A DNA stretch of 64,000 nucleotides from CAWAMR01 sp963783095 (lineage in GTDB: Bacteria > Planctomycetota > Planctomycetia > Gemmatales > Gemmataceae), in NCBI GenBank assembly GCA_963783095.1, contig CAWAMR010000002.1, positions 1,302,001 through 1,366,000 of the forward strand, given 5' to 3'. The notes under the pieces were generated by a model. The model was not told the DNA's origin. It saw only the letters and a list, made by a program, of their open reading frames with translations, and did no database searches. This document shows positions 27,536 through 38,134 of this stretch, piece after piece. Numbering within the stretch: the first letter of the stretch is position 1; each line of letters begins with the position of its first letter. Position numbers and translations under genes: made by a program.

Positions 27536-28837
27536 TTATTTCTTGTTGGCAATGCAGTATAAATTCTTCTTCGTTCTCAGAAAAATGGCATCTCCCGCAA
27601 TGGCCGGCGAGGCCATGCAGCCATCGTCCAGCTTGTTTACTGCTACGACCTTCGCTGTGGTGCCAACCGCCAAAACGTGGGTTTTCCCCGGTGTCTCTTG
27701 ATCCGACATATAGATGTATCCATTGGCCGAGACCGGTGAGGCGGAAAACGCTCCCCCCAGCCGTTCGGACCAGACTTGCTCGCCGGTTTTCGCCCGGACA
27801 CAGGAAGCAAACCCGTTGTCGCTGACCATGTAGATATATTCGCCGATCAGCAGGAACGACGGCCGGCTGGGTACTCCCTTGTTCATCTTCCAGATAATGT
27901 CTCCTTCGGGCGGCATGCCGCTGCCTCCCTGTTTGACGGCCAACAAGGTTTGCCGGTGGCCGTTGTTGAGGTAAATCATGCCGTGTCCGAAGAGGGGTCG
28001 AGCCGATTCATTCATGCCGCCGTGATGGATGCGCCAGAGTTCATCGCCGTTGCTGGGGTTGTAGGCGATGGTTGCCTCTGCCGCGGGACTGATGAGTTGA
28101 GGTTTGCCGCCCAGCATCAGAATCGCCGGTGTTGAATAGGCCTTATGAAGATCGCCGTTTTTGCTGGAGTAGCTAATGTGACGATCCTTCTTCCAGGCCG
28201 TGGTACCGGTTTTCTTATCCAGAGCTGCCACATATTGCTGATCGTGACCATCGAATGTCAAAATCAGCCAGTTTTCGTAGACGATCGGCGATGAGGCAGG
28301 CCCACGCCAGTGATCGCAAGGTAAATCCTGACGCTTCCAGAGGACCTGCCCGTTGCTCGTGTCGAGACAGGCCGTTCCATGTGAGCCGAAGTGGACGAAA
28401 ACTCGCCCTTCCTCGACGACGGGAGTCGGTGTGGCGTAGCTATTGTATTCGATGCAATAGGCCGGTTTCTCCTGAGTAAACACCTTGACATCGTGGGTGA
28501 TCTTGCCCGATTTGCGATCGACGCAGACCGCGTAAAAGTCGACATACAAGGGGCGAGGCTCTTGCTTGCCGGTATTCTCTTTGGGCTTGGGATCGGTGTA
28601 TTTCTCGAACGCGGTCGTCATCCAAATCTGATCGCCCCAAACCACCGGCGAAGACCATCCCTTATCGTGGATAGGTGTTTTCCAGCGGATGTTCTCCTTT
28701 TCGCTCCAGGTCGTCGGGAGATCGCGAGCATCCGAAAGGCCATCGCCGGATGGGCCACGAAACTGCGGCCAGTTCTCACCGGCAGATAACATCAGAGCAT
28801 TGAAACACAGAACAATCAGAGTCAGAGCATAGCGCAT
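27536..28837 (-). CDS. secreted PQQ-like beta-propeller protein
   Basis: 433 aa with a signal peptide (ALTLIVLCFNALMLSAG) followed by NWPQFRGPSGDGLS, the start typical of planctomycete PQQ-like (YncE/quinoprotein-type) propellers. Repeats such as DTSNGQVLWKRQ, DKKTGTTAWKKD and AKTGEQVWSERLGG mark the blades. Probably binds or acts outside the cytoplasm; no catalytic residues of alcohol dehydrogenases are evident. I chose ATG 28837 at the signal peptide. A homologue is at 41582-42970. Confidence 0.88.
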   Translation of the reverse strand: MRYALTLIVLCFNALMLSAGENWPQFRGPSGDGLSDARDLPTTWSEKENIRWKTPIHDKGWSSPVVWGDQIWMTTAFEKYTDPKPKENTGKQEPRPLYVDFYAVCVDRKSGKITHDVKVFTQEKPAYCIEYNSYATPTPVVEEGRVFVHFGSHGTACLDTSNGQVLWKRQDLPCDHWRGPASSPIVYENWLILTFDGHDQQYVAALDKKTGTTAWKKDRHISYSSKNGDLHKAYSTPAILMLGGKPQLISPAAEATIAYNPSNGDELWRIHHGGMNESARPLFGHGMIYLNNGHRQTLLAVKQGGSGMPPEGDIIWKMNKGVPSRPSFLLIGEYIYMVSDNGFASCVRAKTGEQVWSERLGGAFSASPVSANGYIYMSDQETPGKTHVLAVGTTAKVVAVNKLDDGCMASPAIAGDAIFLRTKKNLYCIANKK

Positions 28838-28935
28838 GAGTTGGTTCTCGGCAGGAAGGATCATTCAATTCACAGACGCGGCGAAGCCTACGATGATTCA
28901 GAGTATCGTTTGGAAGCGCACAGAGGCAAGTCCAT

Positions 28936-30039
28936 TCATCGGAACAATGCCATCTCGGCCACAAGCCCCGGTCCAAAAGCGATGGCCACAGCAGGGCGTG
29001 GAGCATTTCGCTGACGGAGCTTGTCGAGGATGAACAGAACCGTTGGCGAGGAGATATTGCCGCAATCGCGAAAGACCTCGCGCGAAGCAAAAGTGGCTTC
29101 CGGTCCAAGACCAAGAGTTTCTTCGACTGCGGTCAGGATGCACGGGCCGCCGGGATGAATCGCCCAACTTTTCACATCGGCCAGGGATAGACCGCATTGA
29201 CCCAGTCGAGTCTCCAGCCAGGGTCGAAGGTGCTTGCCGATCAACCCTGGAACCTGTTTGGAGAGCGTCATCTCAAACCCATGATCGCTTATGGTCCAGC
29301 TCATGGCATCGCCCGACTTTGGCAGTACGCACGATCCGGTGGCCGAGAGTTTCCACGAATTGTCGGTGCAATTCGCCGGAACACCCACAAGAGCTGCTGC
29401 GCCATCGCCAAAGATGGCGTTGGCGATGATTTTTTGCGGATCCCAGCCGTAATGATAATGCAAACTCGATAATTCAACGGCACAAAGCAAAACTCGTGCG
29501 CTCGGGTCGGACCCGGTATAGCCGGCGGCGACGCGCAGACCATTGATAGCGCCATGGCAGCCCATGTACCCCACGTGCGTCCGTTGCACGGTGGGTCTTA
29601 GTCGTAATTGATCGATCAGGGCAAAATCGACTCCTGGCGAGAAAAACCCTGTGCATGATACCGTCACGATATGGGTTATCTCTTCCGCAGCCATTGAGCT
29701 TGCCGCGAGCGCCTGTTTCGCAGCTCGGATCGCCAGCGGCACCGACTCCTCGGCATAAATTCTCATCCGTTCCTGCGTCGTTGGTCCTGCATCGTTGGGT
29801 GAGTTTTTGGGAAGAAAGACCGAGTTGGAATGGCGGGTTCCATGAATCAAATCATCGATCAAAGCTCGGCCCAGGCAAGTGTAGCGAGTATCGATCCCCG
29901 TCTGAGCATACATCACCGGTAGCCAGGTGACGTGTTCCGGCGTTCGGCAGCAGAGGGCTTGCGCGATACGCATCCCCTCCTCTTGCGTGAAGACGGCGGG
30001 GGGTAACGCAGTGCCCAAACCAAGGATCGCCAAACTCAT
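28936..30039 (-). CDS. type III polyketide synthase (chalcone/stilbene synthase family)
   Basis: 367 aa. The catalytic triad is present: Cys161 (YMGCHGAING), His295 (SWAIHPGG) and Asn328 (GNISSPTV). Type III synthases condense malonyl-CoA onto a starter CoA, yielding pyrones, resorcinols or phloroglucinols. I chose ATG 30039 (MSLAILGLGTALPP) because the family begins there; the frame runs on to 30120. It is not followed by a methyltransferase, oxidase or prenyltransferase, so the product cannot be predicted. It is head to head with the PSD1 gene at 30170. Confidence 0.92.
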   Translation of the reverse strand: MSLAILGLGTALPPAVFTQEEGMRIAQALCCRTPEHVTWLPVMYAQTGIDTRYTCLGRALIDDLIHGTRHSNSVFLPKNSPNDAGPTTQERMRIYAEESVPLAIRAAKQALAASSMAAEEITHIVTVSCTGFFSPGVDFALIDQLRLRPTVQRTHVGYMGCHGAINGLRVAAGYTGSDPSARVLLCAVELSSLHYHYGWDPQKIIANAIFGDGAAALVGVPANCTDNSWKLSATGSCVLPKSGDAMSWTISDHGFEMTLSKQVPGLIGKHLRPWLETRLGQCGLSLADVKSWAIHPGGPCILTAVEETLGLGPEATFASREVFRDCGNISSPTVLFILDKLRQRNAPRPAVAIAFGPGLVAEMALFR

Positions 30040-30169
30040 AATGGTTTCCAATTGGGTGTTTATTTTCATCGTCCTTGCGGTATACTCTACCGTATCCTTC
30101 CGCACGCGGCTTTGCCGCATCTTGTGTTATCGTTGAACATCCAGAACTTTCCCTCCTCGGTTTTTCGAT

Positions 30170-33100
30170 ATGACTCGGACTTTCCATTCATCAAAGTTGC
30201 TCGCTTTCCTCGTTTCAATCTTCTTCGGAGGATTCGCCCGAGGGGCGGATGATGCCGCGGGCATTGAGTTCTTTGAAAAAAAGATTCGGCCGGTTCTGGT
30301 GGCGAGCTGCTACGAATGTCATTCCGCAGCGAAGGGAAAGCACGAGGGTAGTCTGGCCCTCGATAATCGGGAGGCAATTCGGAAAGGAGGCGATTCGGGG
30401 CCGGCACTTGAGCCTGGCAAACCGGCGGATAGCCTGTTAATGAAAGCCTTACATCAGACCGGCAAACTGAAAATGCCGCCCAAGAAGATGCTTTCTCCGG
30501 AGGTAATCGCCGATTTTGCGAAGTGGATCACAATGGGCGCACCCGACCCACGCGCAGGGTCAACCGGTCCGGCCAAGCGGCTCATTGATGTGGAAAAGGG
30601 CAAGCGGTACTGGGCGTTCCGCCCCTTGCTCCATTCGACCCCCAAATCCCAACCGGGTACATGGACCAAAACGACGGTGGATCGCTTCATCGTCGATCGC
30701 TTGATGGAAAAGCAGCTCGCACCCAATCCGATGGTTGGACGCGAGAAACTCATTCGCCGCGCGTATTACGATTTGCTTGGACTTCCTCCCACTCCCCAAG
30801 AGGTCGATTCTTTCGTCAAGAATGCCTCCCCCGATGCCTACTCCAAATTGATCGATCAGCTCCTGGCCAGCGAGCGCTATGGCGAACGCTGGGCGCGGCA
30901 CTGGCTCGATACGGTTCGCTACGCCGAGAGTGGCGGATATGAGTTTGACGGCGATCGTCCCGGTGCCTATCACTACCGGGATTTCGTGATCAAATCCTTC
31001 AATCAGGACATGCCCTACGATGAGTTTGTCAGGCTCCAGCTTGCCGGCGATCACCTTAAACCGGGCGATTTCAGCGCTGCCAGCGCCACCGGCTTCCTGG
31101 TCGCGGGTCCATATCCGGGGCAGACGACCGCCAAAACCCTAGAGCCGATTCGCTACGATCATCTCGACGATATGGTTTCCACGATGGGAACGTCGATGCT
31201 GGGCCTCTCGCTGGGATGCGCTCGCTGTCACGCTCATAAATACGACCCCATTCTCCAGGAAGATTATTATCACCTCGTAGCTGTGATGGGCAGAACCGAC
31301 TCGACGCAAGCCAAACTCGATCCGAATCCTGAAATCTATCGCAAGGCGAAGGCCGAATATGATCTGGCACATGCCCCGTTCATCACAGCGCGAGCGCTTC
31401 GAGAAGGAACAACTCCCCACGAGAGTGAGATCGTGGTACGAGAAGAACAAGGCCAAACCCGCCCCCAACTGGCTGATTCTCGATGCGCTCGAAGGCAAAG
31501 GGAAGGCCCCCATGAAGAAACTCCCGGATGGCTCGCTGCTCGCCGAAGGCAAGGCCGAAAAGGGAGATACCTACACCATCACCGCCCAAACCTGGCAAAA
31601 GGAAGTGAAGGCGATACGTCTGGAAGCCCTGGCCGATACCTCGTTACCCAAAAAGGGGCCTGGGAGAGGACCGGATGGCAATTTCCTTCTCACCGAAATC
31701 TCGCTCAGTGCTGTTCCTCTCGATCAACCCAAGGCCAAGCCGGTTGTCGTCAAGTTGAAGCCGGTCAAAGCCACTTTTGCCCAAGATAAGTTCCCGTTGG
31801 CAGGTACGATCGATACCAACAAGGCAACAGGCTGGTCGATTGCTCCGCAGTTTGGCAATACCCATGCTGCCCTCTTTGAACTGGAAGGTTTCAAGGGCTT
31901 CGAAACTGGGACGCTACTTACCGTCACTCTGAAGTTTGAGGGCGAGGCGTTCGGTATTGGTCGAACACGAATTTCGATAACCCCAGGCAAACCATCCGAC
32001 AACCTCCTCCTCGCCGGCGTCCTTCAAGCTGAAGAAGAACTGAAAACTCTGTTGACTGCCTCCAAAAGTGAAGTCAACGACAAGAACCGCGCAGCGATCG
32101 TGCGCTGGTATCGAATGCTCGATCCCGAAGCAGAACGCACTTATTCCGCTGTGGAAAATCATGCAAAAAAGGAGCCTCAACCTGCTTTGATCCCGGTCTT
32201 TGCTGCGCAATCCGGTCGAGGTGGCGATGTCCATTTTCTCATCCGCGGTGAAACCGAGCGGAAAAACGGCGTGATGAAACCCGGGTTCATGCAAGTGATG
32301 ATGAATTCAACGGCGAAAGATCAGTTCTGGCTTACACCCGTTGCCAAGGGATCGGCCCCACTGGACCCACGTCTGGGCATGGCAAAATGGATCACCGATC
32401 CGCAGCATGGCGCAGGGAATCTACTGGCCCGCGTGATCGTGAATCGGCTCTGGCAACACCACTTTGGTCGCGGCATCGTGGCAACGCCGAACGATTTTGG
32501 CGTCCAGGGCGAGCCGCCGACCCATCCGGAACTCCTGGATTATCTGGCCGGCGAGTTGATCCGAAACGGCTGGAAGCTCAAGCCGATTCAGAAACTTCTC
32601 ATGACCAGCGCGGTCTACATGCAGGCCGGGGACGTGAATCCTGCGGGTATGAAGGTCGATCCTCAAAACCATCTCTGGTGGCGCAAGCCGGCACTTCGGC
32701 TGGAGGCAGAGGCGATTCGCGATGCGGTGTTGAGCGTGGGCGGCTCGCTCGATACCAGAATGTATGGTCCGGGAACCCTCGATGGCAACAGTCCCCGGCG
32801 CAGCATCTATCTGACCGTCAAACGCAGCCAGATGATCCCGCTCTTGCAACTCTTCGACATTCCGGAGGCCATTCAGAGTATCGGCGAACGATCGCGGACT
32901 ACCGTGCCGACCCAGGCGCTGGCCTTTATGAACTCGCCCTTCGTCCGCCAACAAGCCGAGAAGCTGGCAGCGCGAATACGCACGCCGGCGGGAGATCGAA
33001 ACAGCGTCATCGAATCGGCCTACAAGATGACGCTAAGCCGATCGCCGACCCGCGTGGAGCGCGAGCGAATGGGGGCATTCTTGCAGCGCCAGGCGCAGAG

Positions 33101-33191
33101 TTATGGAAATACGCCCCAGGCAAACGATCGAGCAATGGCCGACTTTTGCCAACTTCTATTGTGTTTGAACGAATTTGTGTACGTCGATTGA
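30170..33191 (+). CDS. PSD1-type DUF1549/DUF1553 cytochrome-like protein, one frameshift
   Basis: About 1000 aa. Signal peptide (LLAFLVSIFFGGFARG), then a cytochrome c-like domain with CYECH (Cys47, Cys50, His51), DUF1549 (RRAYYDLLGLPPTPQEVDSF and SLGCARCHAHKYDPI) and DUF1553 in the C-terminal half (ARVIVNRLWQHHFGRGIV, IPEAIQSIGERSRTTVPTQA). The frame shifts near 31385, between HAPFITA and QRERFEKEQLP; the two frames overlap from 31359 to 31789. The domain set is typical of planctomycetes; the role is not established. It is followed by a DUF1501 gene, as usual. Confidence 0.88.
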
Positions 33192-33213
33192 AGGACCATT
33201 TTTGGAGCTGGTA

Positions 33214-34638
33214 ATGTTTTCCAATAGTTTGCTGTCGCGCCGAAGCTTTCTGCGGAATAGCGGCATGGGTTGTGGCTCGCTGGCGCTGGCCTGGCTTCTT
33301 CAACGCGAGGGGCTCCAGGCCGCTCCGGCAGCAACTCAATACCAGACTTTCCCCGCGAAGGCCAAGTCGGTCATTTGGCTATTCATGACGGGCGGGCCAT
33401 CCCAGGTCGATACCTACGATTACAAACCGGAGCTGCAAAAGCGCGACGGCCAGAAGCTGTCGGGCTCCGATCCGAAAACGGGGTTCTTCACCACGTCGGG
33501 AAAATGTCTGAAGTCACCCTTTGCCTGGAAGCAATACGGCAAGACCGGGTCATGGGCATCGGAACTTTTTCCTCATACCACGCCGCATATCGATGACATG
33601 GCCTTCATTCACTCCTGTCATCTGACGGCCAACAATCACGCGCCGGCCGCCATGCAATTGATGGGTGGCATGGTTCGCCCCGGCTATCCGAGCCTCGGCT
33701 CCTGGGTTACCTATGGCCTTGGCTCGATGAACGACAATTTACCTGCGTTCGTTGTGATGCACGACACCAAGCCGCGCGGCGATGATGGGATCTGGTCGCC
33801 GGGCTTCCTTCCCAAAAACTATCAACCCCTCGTACTCGATGCCCGTCGGCGCGAAGAGATCGCCAACCTGGTTCGCGGTTCGGGAATGACCGAAACGCAA
33901 CAGCGGAATCAACTGGACGTGTTGAAGGAAATGAATGCCGAGCATCAGCAACATCACCCTCAAGATGCCGATTTGGCAGCGCGGATCGAGTCTTTCGAAC
34001 TGGCTTATCGAATGCAGATCGCAGCGCCCGAAGCGATGGACATCGGCAAAGAGTCTGCGCGCGTCCAGGAAATGTACGGACTGAACCGCAAGGAAACCGT
34101 GACGGTCGGCCGGCAATGCCTGATCGCGCGCCGGCTGATCGAGCGCGGCGTGCGGTTCGTTCAAATCTTCGCCAGCTCGACCCGGATCTCCGGAGGCGCG
34201 GTCAACGATGTACCGTGGGACGGCCACGACAACATCGACGTTAATCACCGCGACTGTGCCGGCGCTACCGATCAGCCGGTGGGTGCGCTTTTGACCGATC
34301 TCAAAGCACGAGGTTTATTGGATTCCACATTGGTCGTCTGGGGCGGCGAGTTTGGCCGAACTTCCGATTCGCAAGGATCGAAGGGGCGCGATCACAATCC
34401 GCAGGCCAATACCATCTGGCTGGCCGGCGGCGGCGTGAGGGCCGGGGTTCACTACGGCAAGACGGATGACTTTGGTTACAAGGCGGTTGAGAATAAGGTC
34501 AATGTCAACGATCTGCACGCAACCATCCTGCATTTGCTGGGTATGGACCATACCAAGTTGACCTATCGCTTCAACGGCCGGGATTTTCGCCTTACCGACG
34601 TCGGCGGCAATTTGATCAAGGAACTTGTAGCATCCTGA
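33214..34638 (+). CDS. DUF1501 protein with Tat-like signal
   Basis: 474 aa. SRRSFLRNSGMGCGSLALAW is a Tat-type signal, and MTGGPSQVDTYDYKPEL, WDGHDNI and GGEFGRTSDSQG are DUF1501 landmarks. The DUF1501 fold is related to sulfatases/alkaline phosphatases. I chose ATG 33214 just ahead of the signal; the frame is open from 33175. It forms a two-gene operon with the PSD1 protein upstream (22 bases between). Confidence 0.92.
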   Translation: MFSNSLLSRRSFLRNSGMGCGSLALAWLLQREGLQAAPAATQYQTFPAKAKSVIWLFMTGGPSQVDTYDYKPELQKRDGQKLSGSDPKTGFFTTSGKCLKSPFAWKQYGKTGSWASELFPHTTPHIDDMAFIHSCHLTANNHAPAAMQLMGGMVRPGYPSLGSWVTYGLGSMNDNLPAFVVMHDTKPRGDDGIWSPGFLPKNYQPLVLDARRREEIANLVRGSGMTETQQRNQLDVLKEMNAEHQQHHPQDADLAARIESFELAYRMQIAAPEAMDIGKESARVQEMYGLNRKETVTVGRQCLIARRLIERGVRFVQIFASSTRISGGAVNDVPWDGHDNIDVNHRDCAGATDQPVGALLTDLKARGLLDSTLVVWGGEFGRTSDSQGSKGRDHNPQANTIWLAGGGVRAGVHYGKTDDFGYKAVENKVNVNDLHATILHLLGMDHTKLTYRFNGRDFRLTDVGGNLIKELVAS

Positions 34639-34929
34639 AAGGCATTGAATGTCGAGTCCCAGGGTGAGGCTTTGCGAACCCTGGGATTCGCTGTGTTTCC
34701 GGCTTTAATTCCGGTCTTTCTTTGGCTTCAGTTTTCCCGACTGAAGCCAGACATATCCTGCCAACGGCCCGCCTCCTTTTCTGAATCGCTGCTATTCTGT
34801 CGCCATTCGCTTGTTTGTAACAGCGTCCACATCGCTACTTCTGGAAGCAAGACAGACCGACATCGACAAGAGCGACATATTCTCGATAAGATAATCCCAT
34901 CCAAGATAATTTTCCGATGGCAAACCAAC
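34639..34929. other. intergenic region, nothing recognised
   Basis: 291 bases between the DUF1501 gene and the Panacea gene. I see no gene, hairpin or repeat apart from the tail of the upstream transcript; it should hold the promoter of the toxin-antitoxin pair. Confidence 0.5.
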
Positions 34930-35535
34930 ATGCAACATAATCGAAAAAGTCACGAAGAGCGCATCGTAGCGCTGATCTCGTTTTTCCTTCACGAAAACCC
35001 AGGCTCCGGGCGCACTCAGATTGTCAAGTTCCTTTACTTGACCGATCTGGAATACCGTCATTACCAGGGAAAGCCCGTCACCGATCTGGAATACATTTGG
35101 GGCGACTTTGGACCGTTCGACCAACGCATTTACGACGCCTTGGAGAACATGAAAGCCCAGGGCCTCGTCACGGAAGAACCCTATACAAGCAATTACGGTG
35201 AGCCTGCCTATCGTTATGAGTTCAACGGAGCCTTGAAGGGGGATGTGTTGCATCCCGCCGAACTTGCGATCGCGGAGGAAGTAGCAAAGCAAGTTCGAGA
35301 CACGCCGCTTCGTACATTACTCGATGATGTCGTGTATCAGACTCTGCCGATGATCGACGCCAAGAAACGACAAGCCCGAGGAGAAAAACTCCGGATGGAT
35401 CAAGTCAACTTTGCCAAACAGAAGTTTGGGATCGACCTGGAAGAAGCATGGGAAGCCGACGAGGGTTTGAAATCAGGTCAAGGCATCCCGGCGCAACAGT
35501 TTTTCAAGGAAGTTATCGAACATTGCTCGCATTGA
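34930..35535 (+). CDS. Panacea-domain (DUF4065, SocA-like) putative antitoxin
   Basis: 201 aa. The N-terminal part (RIVALISFFLHENPGSGRTQ, IVKFLYLTDLEYRHYQGKPV, then WGDFGPFDQRIYDALENMKA) is the Panacea domain, known as a hyperpromiscuous antitoxin module in PanAT systems and in SocA. A helical C-terminal extension follows. The next gene starts 6 bases downstream and is small, fitting a toxin. ATG 34930 is taken as start; the frame is open upstream but without the domain. Confidence 0.8.
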   Translation: MQHNRKSHEERIVALISFFLHENPGSGRTQIVKFLYLTDLEYRHYQGKPVTDLEYIWGDFGPFDQRIYDALENMKAQGLVTEEPYTSNYGEPAYRYEFNGALKGDVLHPAELAIAEEVAKQVRDTPLRTLLDDVVYQTLPMIDAKKRQARGEKLRMDQVNFAKQKFGIDLEEAWEADEGLKSGQGIPAQQFFKEVIEHCSH

Positions 35536-35541
35536 GAAACA

Positions 35542-35847
35542 ATGGCCACGATCATCATATCTCCCAAAGCAGCCTCCGCCATCAAGAGCCTACCGCAGGA
35601 TGTTACCCTCATTCAAGATATCTGGGATCACATTGAGGAAGGTGCGGATCATCCTTCCACACTCAAACCGCCTGCATTCCCATACAAGTGGCCGATGCTC
35701 AATTTTGCCTCTGCTGATTCATCGGGTCAGTTGTGGGGAGTTACCGTTCTGGCGCGATTCGATCAATCGACCGATACCCTTTACGTTGTAACCGTCCGTG
35801 CAAGCCCAATCCCGATCGGATTGAATCCTGACGATTTCTTCCAGTGA
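35542..35847 (+). CDS. putative toxin partner of Panacea antitoxin
   Basis: 101 aa, MATIIISPKAASAIKSLPQD at the start and a beta-rich remainder (LWGVTVLARFDQSTDTLYVV). It begins 6 bases after the antitoxin stop. No family recognised with confidence. The order antitoxin then toxin and the size are what is known for PanAT pairs, whose toxins vary widely. Toxicity is inferred from position only. Confidence 0.55.
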   Translation: MATIIISPKAASAIKSLPQDVTLIQDIWDHIEEGADHPSTLKPPAFPYKWPMLNFASADSSGQLWGVTVLARFDQSTDTLYVVTVRASPIPIGLNPDDFFQ

Positions 35848-35939
35848 GACATCGAACAACGCTTGTTCCTGCTTCGCTTCTGGGCTACACTTATATCTAT
35901 CCCTCCGACCCGCTTTTATCCTTCCTTCCGGGTCCATTG

Positions 35940-38114
35940 ATGCGGCTCGTTTCTTTCCTGATTCTGACACTATTCGTTTCTCCGATTGAGGCGGCCATAC
36001 CTTCCGTCAATCTGGAAAACGATGTGCTGCCTATATTGACCCGCGCCGGCTGCAATGCGGGTGCATGTCATGGCAAGCAACGCGGGCAGAACGGCTTCCA
36101 ACTTTCACTGCTGGCGTTCGATCCCGAATTTGATTTCGCTGCTTTGACCCAGGAAGCTCGAGGCCGGCGAATCTTTCCAAGCTCACCCGAACAAAGCCTG
36201 CTTCTTCGCAAAGCTTCGGGACAAGTTCCTCATGGCGGCGGAAAAAGGCTCGTTCCGGGTGATGAGCGATATGAAGTCATTCTCAACTGGATTCGTCAGG
36301 GAACTCCGCGCAAACCCCCGACCGCACCGACTCTGGATCGGATCACCGTTGAGCCAACCGTACAGATTTTGAAATATCACGAACCAGTTCAGCTCAAGGT
36401 GACAGCCTATTATTCGGATGGTGCCAGGCGCGATGTCACTTCAATGGCGATGTATCAATCCAACGAAAGCCCCATTGCGTCGGTTGATCCCAACGGCAAA
36501 GTGAAAGCAGGACCGATACCGGGTGAAGCGGCAATCATGTCGCGTTACATGGATAAGTTTGCTGTCACCCAGATTGTCATTCCCTTTCCGGGGGCTGTGG
36601 ACCCGGCCGTTTACGAGCAATGGTCCAAAGATCACTTCATCGATCGGCTCGTCGCTCTGAAGTGGAAACAACTCAATCTCACACCGTCGAAACCTGTCGT
36701 GGATTCGACCTTTCTCCGACGAGCATACCTCGATGTGATCGGTCGTCTTCCAAGTCCTGAAGAGACCAAAGCGTTTCTGAATGACACCTCTGCCGATCGA
36801 CGATCGAAACTAATCGATCGGCTCTTGACTCGTCCCGAATACGCGGACTTTTGGGCCAATAAATGGGCTGACTTGCTGCGACCCAATCCCTACCACGCCG
36901 GGATCAAGGCGGTTTACAATCTCGATTCCTACCTTCGCGAATCCTTCCGCGCAAACAAGCCCTATGACCGGTTCGCGCGCGAGTTATTGACCGCGCAAGG
37001 CAGCACTTTCCGGGACGGCGCAACCGTGTTGTTCCGGGATCGACGCGAGCCGGCAGAACTGACCACGATGATAAGCCAGTTGTTCCTCGGCATCCGACTC
37101 GATTGCGCACGCTGTCATCACCATCCTTTTGAGGTTTACGGTCAGGATGAGTTCTATTCCTTTGCCGCGTTTTTCTCCCGAATTGGCCGCAAGGGAACCG
37201 GCATTTCAGCACCGATTTCGGGCAGCGAAGAGATGATCTTCACCGCCAAATCCGGAAGTGTCGCTCACCCCCTTACCGGCAAGCAGATGGCTGCCAGGCC
37301 GCTGTTCGGCAAGATCACGGAGGTCGATGAAGAGAGCGATCTTCGAGTTGTTCTGGCGGACTGGATCACGTCGCCCGATAATCCCTACTTTGCGAGAGTT
37401 ATTGTCAACCGCGTCTGGGCCGATCTGATGGGGCGGGGTATCGTTGAGCCGATCGATGATTTGCGGGCAACCAATCCACCCACGAATCCCGCGCTCCTGG
37501 ATGCGCTGGCCGACGACTTTCGCAAGAACAAGTACGATTTGAAGAAACTGCTGCGCACGATCATGACTTCGAGAGTATATTCGTTGAGTTCAATCCCGAC
37601 CGACCGCAATGCAGGAGATCTGCGGAACTATTCAAGATACTATCGGCAACGGCTGCGTGCCGAGGTTCTGCTCGACGCGGTGAGCGATATTACCGGAGTT
37701 TCCGAAACTTTTGCCGCGCTGCCCCAGGGTTCGCGCGCCATGCAACTCTGGACGCATCGTTCCCAGTCGTTGTTCCTCGACAGCTTTGGGCGGCCCGATC
37801 CGAATCAGGATCCGCCTTGCGAGAGGACCACGGATTCGTCGATGGTTCAAGTGCTCCATTTGATGAACGCTCCCGGTATCCATCGCAAGGTGACCAGCGA
37901 CAATGCGCGACCATCGTTGCTTGCCACGAGCAAGAAATCTCCGAAGGAAATCGTCGAGGAACTCTATCTATGGGTTTATGCCAGGCTCCCCAGCGCGGAT
38001 GAAAACGCGGTAGCGCTGAAATTCTTTGCGGAAAAAGGAATTTCGCGCCGGCAGTCGGCCGAGGATTTATTGTGGGCTTTGATCAATACGCCAGAGTTTA
38101 CGTTCAAAGATTGA
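35940..38114 (+). CDS. PSD1-type DUF1549/DUF1553 protein with Ig-like domain
   Basis: 724 aa, complete. Signal peptide (LVSFLILTLFVSPIEAA), then GCNAGACHG (Cys38, Cys43, His44: a CX4CH rather than CX2CH haem-type motif). A bacterial Ig-like domain (about residues 130-210: SDGARRDVTSMAMYQSNESP), DUF1549 (RRAYLDVIGRLPSPEET, LDCARCHHHP) and DUF1553 (ARVIVNRVWADLMGRGIV) follow. I chose ATG 35940 at the signal peptide. Overlaps nothing and is followed after 20 bases by DUF1501. Confidence 0.9.
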   Translation: MRLVSFLILTLFVSPIEAAIPSVNLENDVLPILTRAGCNAGACHGKQRGQNGFQLSLLAFDPEFDFAALTQEARGRRIFPSSPEQSLLLRKASGQVPHGGGKRLVPGDERYEVILNWIRQGTPRKPPTAPTLDRITVEPTVQILKYHEPVQLKVTAYYSDGARRDVTSMAMYQSNESPIASVDPNGKVKAGPIPGEAAIMSRYMDKFAVTQIVIPFPGAVDPAVYEQWSKDHFIDRLVALKWKQLNLTPSKPVVDSTFLRRAYLDVIGRLPSPEETKAFLNDTSADRRSKLIDRLLTRPEYADFWANKWADLLRPNPYHAGIKAVYNLDSYLRESFRANKPYDRFARELLTAQGSTFRDGATVLFRDRREPAELTTMISQLFLGIRLDCARCHHHPFEVYGQDEFYSFAAFFSRIGRKGTGISAPISGSEEMIFTAKSGSVAHPLTGKQMAARPLFGKITEVDEESDLRVVLADWITSPDNPYFARVIVNRVWADLMGRGIVEPIDDLRATNPPTNPALLDALADDFRKNKYDLKKLLRTIMTSRVYSLSSIPTDRNAGDLRNYSRYYRQRLRAEVLLDAVSDITGVSETFAALPQGSRAMQLWTHRSQSLFLDSFGRPDPNQDPPCERTTDSSMVQVLHLMNAPGIHRKVTSDNARPSLLATSKKSPKEIVEELYLWVYARLPSADENAVALKFFAEKGISRRQSAEDLLWALINTPEFTFKD

Positions 38115-38134
38115 TTTGCAAAGGAAATCATTCC

